From Budorcas taxicolor (lineage: Eukaryota; Chordata; Mammalia; Artiodactyla; Bovidae), in contig NC_068913.1 of assembly GCF_023091745.1 (NCBI RefSeq), positions 14,588,001 through 14,652,000 on the forward strand: a stretch of DNA of 64,000 nt, read 5' to 3'. A program made the translations under genes and the position numbers. Shown here piece by piece: positions 57,487-64,000 of the stretch. The notes under the pieces are model-generated. The model saw only the letters and a list, made by a program, of their open reading frames with translations. It made no database searches and was not told where the DNA came from. The stretch's first letter is position 1. Each line of letters starts with the position of its first letter.

Positions 57487-57899
57487 AAGTGGAGTGAAAA
57501 CGTGTATGATTGAGGGGAATATAAAAAACTCACAGCTTTTCTAACTGAGAAATTCTGCCTCTAGGATTAGGGACTAATTCAGCACCTTTTGACTCATTGT
57601 TCTCATTGATGTAGGGCCTCAGATTCAGACTCTGGGTACATCTGCAAACAAAATTATACATTGAGTCAAAGAGATAACTGATGAGAAAAAAGACACCATG
57701 TAACAGAATTGTGCTCGGTCACATGATCTGTAGTACACTAGAAATTGAGCTTTTCTCCTAATTCTATGAATCTTCAAAATAGTATGTTACAGTGTATATT
57801 ATTGTATATTTTTTCAATGAAAGCCATGATTGGTTAAGAAATATGTTTAAAATATGCCACAATTTTAAAAGACATATATTGCCTTCTTTTTAAGATACT
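57487..57899. other. Unique intron sequence
   Basis: Nothing was recognised. Confidence 0.4.
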
Positions 57900-58170
57900 T
57901 CAGTTCAGTTCAGTCACTCAGTCATGTCTGACTCTTTGTGACGTCATGAATCGCAGCATTCGCCAGCTCCCAGAGTTCACTCAGACTCATGTCCATCCAG
58001 TCAGTGATGCCATCCAGCCATCTCATCCTCTGCCGTCCCCTTCTCCTCCTGCCCCCAATCCCTCCCAGCATCAGAGTCTTTTCCAATGAGTCAACTCTTC
58101 GCATGAGGTGGTCAAAGTATTGGAGTTTCAGCTTTAGCATCAGTCCTTCCAATGAACACCCAGGACTAAT
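57900..58170 (-). mobile_element. BovB LINE 3' fragment
   Basis: Antisense BovB 3' end from 'cagttcagttcagtcactca' to 'tccttccaatgaacaccca'. It is 5'-truncated at about 270 bp, with a small deletion after 'cgcagcattcgccagc'. Confidence 0.94.
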
Positions 58171-58267
58171 AGTGTCTCAAAAAAGTTACCTAATTGTTTT
58201 TTGCCCTCAGGTAGTCATTTATATTACTGAAAAACTTAAAAATACTTGCATATGTAATAGAAAAAAT

Positions 58268-58590
58268 TCAGTTCAGTTCAGTCACTTAGTCATGTCCGAC
58301 TCTTTGTGACCCCATGGACTGTAGCACGCTAGGCTTCCCTCTCCATCACCAACTCCTGGAGCTTGCTCAAACTCATGTCCATGGAGTCAGTGATGCCATC
58401 CAATCATTTCATCCTCTGTCGTCCCCTTCTCCTCCTGCCTCAATCTTTCCCAGCATCAGGTTCTATTTCAATGAGTCAGTTCTTTGCAGCAGGTGGCCAA
58501 AGTATTGGAGTTTCAGCTTCAGCATCAGTCCTTCCAATGAATATCCAGGACTGATTTCATTCAGGATTGACTGGTTTGATCTCCTTGTTA
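58268..58590 (-). mobile_element. Second BovB LINE 3' fragment
   Basis: A separate antisense BovB copy starting again at the 3' terminus ('cagttcagttcagtcactta') and ending 'actggtttgatctccttg'. It lies 97 bp from the previous fragment in the same orientation, so these are two insertions, not one. Confidence 0.94.
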
Positions 58591-60392
58591 ACCTGTGTTA
58601 CTTCCATATCATAAAGACATTTAAAAATGATGTTGTAAAAGAATGTTTATTAACATAGAAAGATTTTTAAAAATAAGTTCATAAGACAGTATGAACTGGA
58701 TAAACTTATTTTTCTAAAAATTAGATATGATTATGCATATCAGAAAATAATATCCAAATTATGAGTCAAATTTGGTAGTGTGACTAATGTTTAGCTGTAG
58801 CTAAGCGACTTCAAAAAATTGTTTTGTATGTCAGATTCAAATTCCCATGATAAATATGTTTTAAAGTTGGTACCTGGAAAATATATCAGAAAATAAAACT
58901 GTAAGTCAGGTAACTGAGGAACATTTCACCTATTTTATGAATGGAGAAACAGAGAAAAGGAGAAGAAAAATGCTTGGAGGCAGATGGTCTAGTCTGGAAA
59001 TTCTAGAAAACCTTTAGCATCTTGCAGCCTTTCTTCTGCATTTTCATGTCTTCAGTCTCTTGGACAGTGCTTGGCACGTGGGAAGTACTCAATAAATGGT
59101 CTCTGACTCATCTGGGAAGGACTCCAGGAGCCCTGAGTGCACGGAGGGAAGCCACGCCCATCTAGTACGTATAAACTGCTGTGTTCACGGCTAATGAACT
59201 GCTGCTACTGGTCAGTTTTAGCCTTCCCGTCTCTGGAGACATAGACGAGAGATGAATTTTCTCTCTCCCAGACTATGTGGTGTAGGCACTTTGAAAAGTT
59301 ACATACATCACTTTGTAGCTGGACAGAGGGAATTGAGACAGCACACAGACAGGAAAATAAGTCAGGCTAACATTAAACTTGGGACCAGAGAAGTCCATTA
59401 GAGGAAAACCAATGCCATGGCAACTGAAAACCCATGTAATTTCATTTGCTATTTAATGGGCTCTTTGTGGAGAAGTGCTCTTTGTGGAAAAGGCTAATTG
59501 AGGCCAAAAAATTGCATGCAATTTTCTCTTGAAGGATTTTCCCCGATTTTTTCAATGTTGCAGAGCTGGCTTTGTTCTCAAGCTGGATTTTGTCTGCTAT
59601 TTTTCTGTTTGCCTTCCTACTTAATGCCCCCCATCTTCTGGCCTTTGTTTCCTTTGGTATTAGTATAATAGTGTTCATCAGTTGAGAGGGCTTATTTACC
59701 TCGGTGAAAATGTCCTTTCTGTGAATCCTGCCTTTCCCTACGAATAAAGAGAGTCAGGTCAGGTTTAGCTGGCTGAAAAGAAGCATATTATTTCTACCTA
59801 TTCCCTTTCGTAAGAGGAAAATGAAAGCTACTTGCTTTTCTCTGCATGAAGCAAATCCTGACAGTTGGAGGAAAATTTGTTACTGCAGGAAAGCCATAAA
59901 AATCCAAATGTTCCCTAGCAGAATGTGGCATGAGGGCAATGTAAAGGAGGCCATGCCTTTTCACAGACTGTCCCCTGCTACTTGGGGTGGCAGTGACACT
60001 AGTTACCCGCACGTTAGGAAGCTCCCTATTCAGCGATGTGAACACAGAACGACAAGATGTCACTGGACTTCACTTTAGTCAAGAAATAGATACGCCTGCT
60101 TGACACACACCTCGCTCATTAGTCCATCACCTCTGTCTTTCCGTCTCTCGGCTTATACATTGTAGCAGCAGAAATCTGACCCCCCCTAGTCACTTGCAAA
60201 CAACCTTGGGGATTTTTGTCCCATCTGCTGCTTGGGTAGTGCCACCTGCACAACATGAATTTAATATGTTCTTTAAATTGACACTATTATTAAGTTTAAT
60301 TTTAAAGGAACCTTCCTATCACTATAAAAATTGATTCGTCATTGTAAAAAATATGCCAAAACCCCTTGCCAAATATAGAAGGTAGTAGGAAC
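58591..60392. other. Intron 2 unique sequence
   Basis: Mostly free of repeats. An L2-type 3' end sits at 59040-59105 ('agtgcttggcacgtgggaag', 'actcaataaatggtc'). The interval 59440-59700 is repeat-free and pyrimidine-skewed; no exon is seen. Confidence 0.5.
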
Positions 60393-60600
60393 AGGGCTTC
60401 CCTGGTAGCTTAGATGGTAAAGAATCTGCCAGCAATGTGGGAGTCCTGGGTTCGATCCCTGGGTCTGGAAGATTTTCTGTAGAAGGGAATGGCAACACGT
60501 TCCAGTATTCTTGCCTAGAGAATCCCATGGACAGAGAAGCCTGGTGAGCTACAGTCCATGGGGTCTCAAAGAGTTGGACATGATTGAGTGACTAACACTT
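60393..60600 (+). mobile_element. Bov-tA SINE
   Basis: Complete SINE in sense: 'gggcttccctggtagcttag', 'gggttcgatccctgggtctg', ending 'gattgagtgactaacact'. Confidence 0.94.
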
Positions 60601-60989
60601 TTCCCTTTCACTTTCAATAGTAAAAGTAAATAGTGGCCAATCAGATTCTTGACCTCTGTCTACCCAGAAAGTTTTTTCCTCAGCTAGCAGAGAATGGCTT
60701 TAAAAAGCCACATCTTCTGGTTGCTGTCTTTCTGGAAGCATTGTCTTCAGTCCTTCTGCTCCGAATGAGTGAACTGGAAATTTGTTTGCAGACTGTCTCT
60801 CACACCCAGTCAAACAGCAGGCATTCCAGCCCAATAAAGAATGTCCCATGTAAAATCATGGCACATGTGGGAAGGCATTGATTAAGCAGGGCTTTTTAAA
60901 GCTCGTGGTCTATTTAGAAGCAAATTTTAGAAGCCTCCACTTTAGAATCAGAAGTGGAATAAATTTACTGCTCTCACATCTCACACCTC
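60601..60989. other. Unique intron sequence
   Basis: No repeat or exon was recognised. Confidence 0.4.
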
Positions 60990-61350
60990 TGTCCTGGAGG
61001 TCCTAGCTGACACAAAGAGAAAGGAAAATAAGATGTAAGAAGATTGGAAAGCAAGGAAGTAAAACAGCCATTATTTCATACAATATGTTTGTCTAGATTT
61101 AAAAAAAAGAAAGAAAATTTAAGATCAAACGGTTAGAATTCATAATTGAGTTCAGAAAAGGTACTGCATTTGAGATCAGTTTACAAAAATCAATCACATT
61201 TCTGTACACCAGAATCAAGCAGTGAGAAATTATAAGAAAAGATGTATTTATAAAATCAGAAGAAATTTAAGGGGCCTAGGAAATATATTCAACAAAAGGT
61301 GGAACAAATATAAAAACTGATTAAAAGACATTAAGAGGATACTACATTTA
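60990..61350 (+). mobile_element. Old L1 ORF2 RT-region fragment, sense
   Basis: 'gattggaaagcaaggaagta', 'aaacagccattatttcat', 'gatcagtttacaaaaatcaa' and 'catttctgtacaccagaat' match the L1 ORF2 segment around and after the RT active site. The active-site codons are lost and all frames are closed. Confidence 0.65.
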
Positions 61351-62156
61351 TTATGAAAAATATATTTCTTGATTACTCCCTCCTCAGAGGCAACCACTTT
61401 CACTTCTTTTAGCTGATTAGTTTGATATTTATCTCCATATTGCTAAATAAATACCATCTATTTATGCATAAAGTTGAAAAGAGTAAGTGGAAATGTAAGC
61501 AGTTTTCTGATAGTCTATTGATTTATCATGATGGAAGTTGAGGATCTGGCTCCTTTTCCTCACTGCCCTCCCCATACACATACATTTCTTAGTCTCCATT
61601 CTCGTAATATAATTGCATTATAACTATGAGGCTTGTCGTAAACTAGGATAGCCATTTCTTCTTTTTACAGCATTTTGCCCTGGATTTGTGTATTATTTTC
61701 TGCATTTGCTCCTTTTTTTCCCCTATGAATCATCACTATTTTAACCCCAAAACCTTTTGCCAATAGCTTTAATCTTTTCTGAAAATATTTCAATTCAACG
61801 GGTATTTCATCAGTTTTATTTTTTTGTGAAAAAAATTCCTTCTGGAGACAGCAGTTCTGCTCCAATGACTGCCATCCTGGATCTCCATTCTTCAGTGTCC
61901 TGGAGAGTGCCTTTGCCTCTAGCTGTGTTGGACTTTCTGTTTCCTGGATTTTGGGTCTTTCTAGGTCATGGTTTGTTGCCTGTTTGGGTTGAGTACCTCT
62001 GTTGGTACGTTTCTGAGAAAAGGTGCAGGAAACTGCTCATGCATTTATTCCACCCTGACTTGGCACAGAATTCTAAATTGATAATCATTTTCCTTTAGAA
62101 TGATGAAGGCATTTCTGCATTGCCATTTTATTTCCTCATAGTTTCTTTGCAAAATT
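61351..62156. other. Unassigned intron sequence
   Basis: About 800 bp with a pyrimidine-rich + strand. The 113-codon frame at 61757-62098 (plus) has no domain I know. It may be an old L1 5' or another repeat, but I cannot place it. Confidence 0.35.
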
Positions 62157-62780
62157 CAGACTTAAATTGAAGAAAGTAGGGGAAACCACCACACCATTCA
62201 GGTATGAGCTAAATCAAAGCCCTTATGATTATACAGTGGAAGTGAGAAATAGACTGAAGGGATTAGATCTGATAGACAACTGCCTGAAGAACTATGGACA
62301 GAGGTTCGTAACATTGTACAGGAGACCATCCCCAAGAAAAAGAAATGCAAAAAGGCAAAATGGCTGTCTGAGGAGGCCTTACAAATAAATAGCTGAGAAA
62401 AGAAGAGAAGCTAAAGGCAAAGGAGAAAGGAAAGATATAAGCATCTGAATGCAGAGTTCCAAAGAATAGCAAGGAGAGATAAAATAGCCTTCCTCAGTGA
62501 TCATTGCAAAGAAATAGAGGAAAACAATAGAATGGGAAAGACTAGAGAGCTCTTCAAGAAAATTAGAGATACCAAGGGAACATTTCATGCAAAGATGGGC
62601 TCAATAAAGGACAGAAGCATTATGGACTTACAGAAGCAGAAGATATTAAAAGGAGGTGGCAAGAATACAAATACACACAGATCTATACAAAAAAAGATCT
62701 TCATGACCCAGATAGCCATGGTGAGATCACTGGACTAGAGCCAGACCTCCTAGAGTACGAAGTAAAGTGGGCCTTCACTG
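62157..62780 (+). mobile_element. BovB LINE internal segment, sense
   Basis: The region between endonuclease and reverse transcriptase of BovB: 'aaattgaagaaagtagggga', 'aatgcagagttccaaagaat', 'atttcatgcaaagatgggct', 'tagagccagacctcctagag'. It is truncated at the left and stops where the next BovB begins in opposite orientation, so the rest of this copy probably lies beyond the window. Confidence 0.93.
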
Positions 62781-64000
62781 CAGTTCAGTTCAATTCAGTC
62801 GCTCAACGTGTCTGACTCTTTGTGACCCCATGGATCAAAGCATGCCAGGCCTCCCTGTCCATCACCAACTCCCAGAGTTTACCCAAACTCATGCCCATTG
62901 AGTCAGTGATGCCATCCAACCATCTCATCCTCTGTCATCCCCTTCTCCTCCTGCCTTTGATCTTTCCCAGCATCAGGGTCTTTTCCAATGAGTCAGCTCT
63001 TGGCATCAGGTGGCCAGAGTACTGGAGTTTCAGCTTAAACATCAATCCTTCCAAGGAACACTCAGGACTGATCTCCTTTAGGATGGACTGGGTGGATCTC
63101 CTTGCCATCCAAGGGACTCTCAAGAGTCTTCTCCAACACCACAGTTCAAAAGCATCAATTCTTTAGAAATCAGCTTTCTTTATAGTCCAACTCTCACATC
63201 CACACATGACTACTGGAAAAACCATAGCTTTGACTAGATGGACCTTGGTTGGCAAAATAATGTCTCTGCTTTTTAATATGCTGTCTAGGTTGGTTATAAT
63301 TTTTCTTCCAAGGAGTAAGTGTCTTTTAATTTTATGGCAGCAGTTGCCATCTGCAGTGATTTTGGAGCCCCCAAAAATAAAGTCTGCCACTGTTTCCACT
63401 GTTTCCCCATCTATTTCCCATGAAGTGATGGGACCAGATGCCATGATCTTAGTTTTCTGATGTTGAGCTTTAAGCCAACTTTTTCACTTCCTTCTTTCAC
63501 TTTCATCAAGAGGCTCTTTAGTTCCTCTTCACTTTCTGCCATAAGGGTGGTGTCATCTGCATATCTGAGGTTATTGATGTTTCTCCTGGCAATCTTGATT
63601 CCAGCTTGTGCCTCACCCAGTCCAGCGTTTCTCATGATGTACTCTGCATGTAAGTTAAATAAGCAGGGTGGCAATATACAGCCTTGATGTACTCCTTTTC
63701 CTATTTGGAACCAGTCTGTTGTTCTATGTCCAGTTCTAACTGTTGCTTTCTGACCTGCATACAGATTTCTCAAGAGGCAGGTCAGGTGGTCTGGTATTCC
63801 CATCTCTTTCAGAATTTTCCACAGTTTATTGTGATCCACACAGTCAAAGGCTTCATAGTCAATAAAGCAGAAATAGGTGTTTTTCTGAAATTCTTTTTCG
63901 ATGAACCAGCAGATGTTGGCAATTGGATCTCTGGTTCCTCTGCCTTTTCTAAAACCAGCTTGAACATCAGGAAGTTCACAGTTCACGTACTGTTGAAGCC
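62781..64000 (-). mobile_element. BovB LINE with RT domain, antisense, open at right edge
   Basis: Read on the minus strand, 1.2 kb of BovB from inside the reverse transcriptase to the 3' terminus ('ttcagttcaattcagtcgct' at the left end). The 191-codon frame 63986-63411 shows RT motifs: 'LPDVQAGFRKGRGTRD', 'FCFIDYEAFDCVDHNKLWKI', 'GVHQGCILPPCLFNL' and the catalytic 'NLRYADDTTLMAESEEELKS'. One residue is missing in the FIDYAKAFD motif (reads YEAFD). A frameshift near 63440 moves the reading into 63444-63163, and another break lies near 63150. The copy is not active. Confidence 0.96.

Larger units (their letters stand above)
51327..64000 (+). other. ASB4: ASB4 intron 2 (5' part, open at right edge)
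   Basis: The donor at 51327 starts an intron of at least 12.7 kb. No further ASB4 exon was found. The intron is dominated by nested repeats (51.6-56.2 kb), Bov-A2 and BovB fragments (57.2-58.6 kb), unique sequence (58.6-60.4 kb) and a BovB-in-BovB structure at the right edge. Confidence 0.85.

Noticed and set aside
1..64000. A new multi-gene biological system
   Set aside because: The window holds two exons of one known gene plus intergenic and intronic repeats; no gene cluster or unexplained coding module was found.

Overview
The window is a stretch of ruminant (bovid-type) nuclear DNA. The evidence is its interspersed repeats: tRNA-headed Bov-tA SINEs, Bov-A2-type dimers with AGC tails, RTE-type BovB LINEs ending in ACTGA repeats, Cetartiodactyl CHR SINEs and the ruminant L1-BT 3' end. 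Ordinary AT-rich unique sequence lies between them. No prokaryotic, organellar or recognisable viral or LTR-retrotransposon sequence was seen. The exact species cannot be told from repeats alone.

The only protein-coding gene I can support is ASB4 (ankyrin repeat and SOCS box 4), on the + strand. Coding exon 1 is 39682-39868, behind a TATA element at 39545-39556. Intron 1 runs 39869-51026, exon 2 is 51027-51326, and intron 2 runs past the right edge. The two exons give residues 1-162 plus the first base of codon 163. The remaining ankyrin repeats and the SOCS box lie beyond the window. The first 39.5 kb is the 5' intergenic side of ASB4; in other mammals the PON cluster lies on that side.

Layout: 0.7-9.2 kb is a pile of antisense L1 fragments with many SINE insertions. 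9.4-11.5 kb is AT-rich and unique. 11.7-12.4 kb holds a young BovB 3' copy. 12.4-31 kb is mostly unique sequence with scattered SINE, MIR, MER20-like and BovB pieces. 31.2-32 kb holds an L1 5' UTR remnant. 34.8-37.3 kb holds a long, decayed BovB. 37.8-39.2 kb holds L1 3' remnants ending about 350 bp before the ASB4 TATA element. Intron 1 carries repeats, an imperfect inverted repeat (45718-46274) and a G-rich tract. Intron 2 holds a nested pile-up in which one ancient repeat (51.6-56.2 kb) is split by a CHR SINE and an old L1, the latter itself carrying a SINE and an L1-BT. The right edge is a BovB inserted head-on into another BovB.

I found no evidence of a new biological system. The observations most worth a second look are the ASB4 in-frame upstream AUG, the inverted repeat in intron 1, a duplicated MIR segment, and several nested transposon arrangements with readable target-site duplications (TSDs). 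Repeat family names come from remembered consensus features, not a database run, and most repeat boundaries are good to about 5-20 bp.
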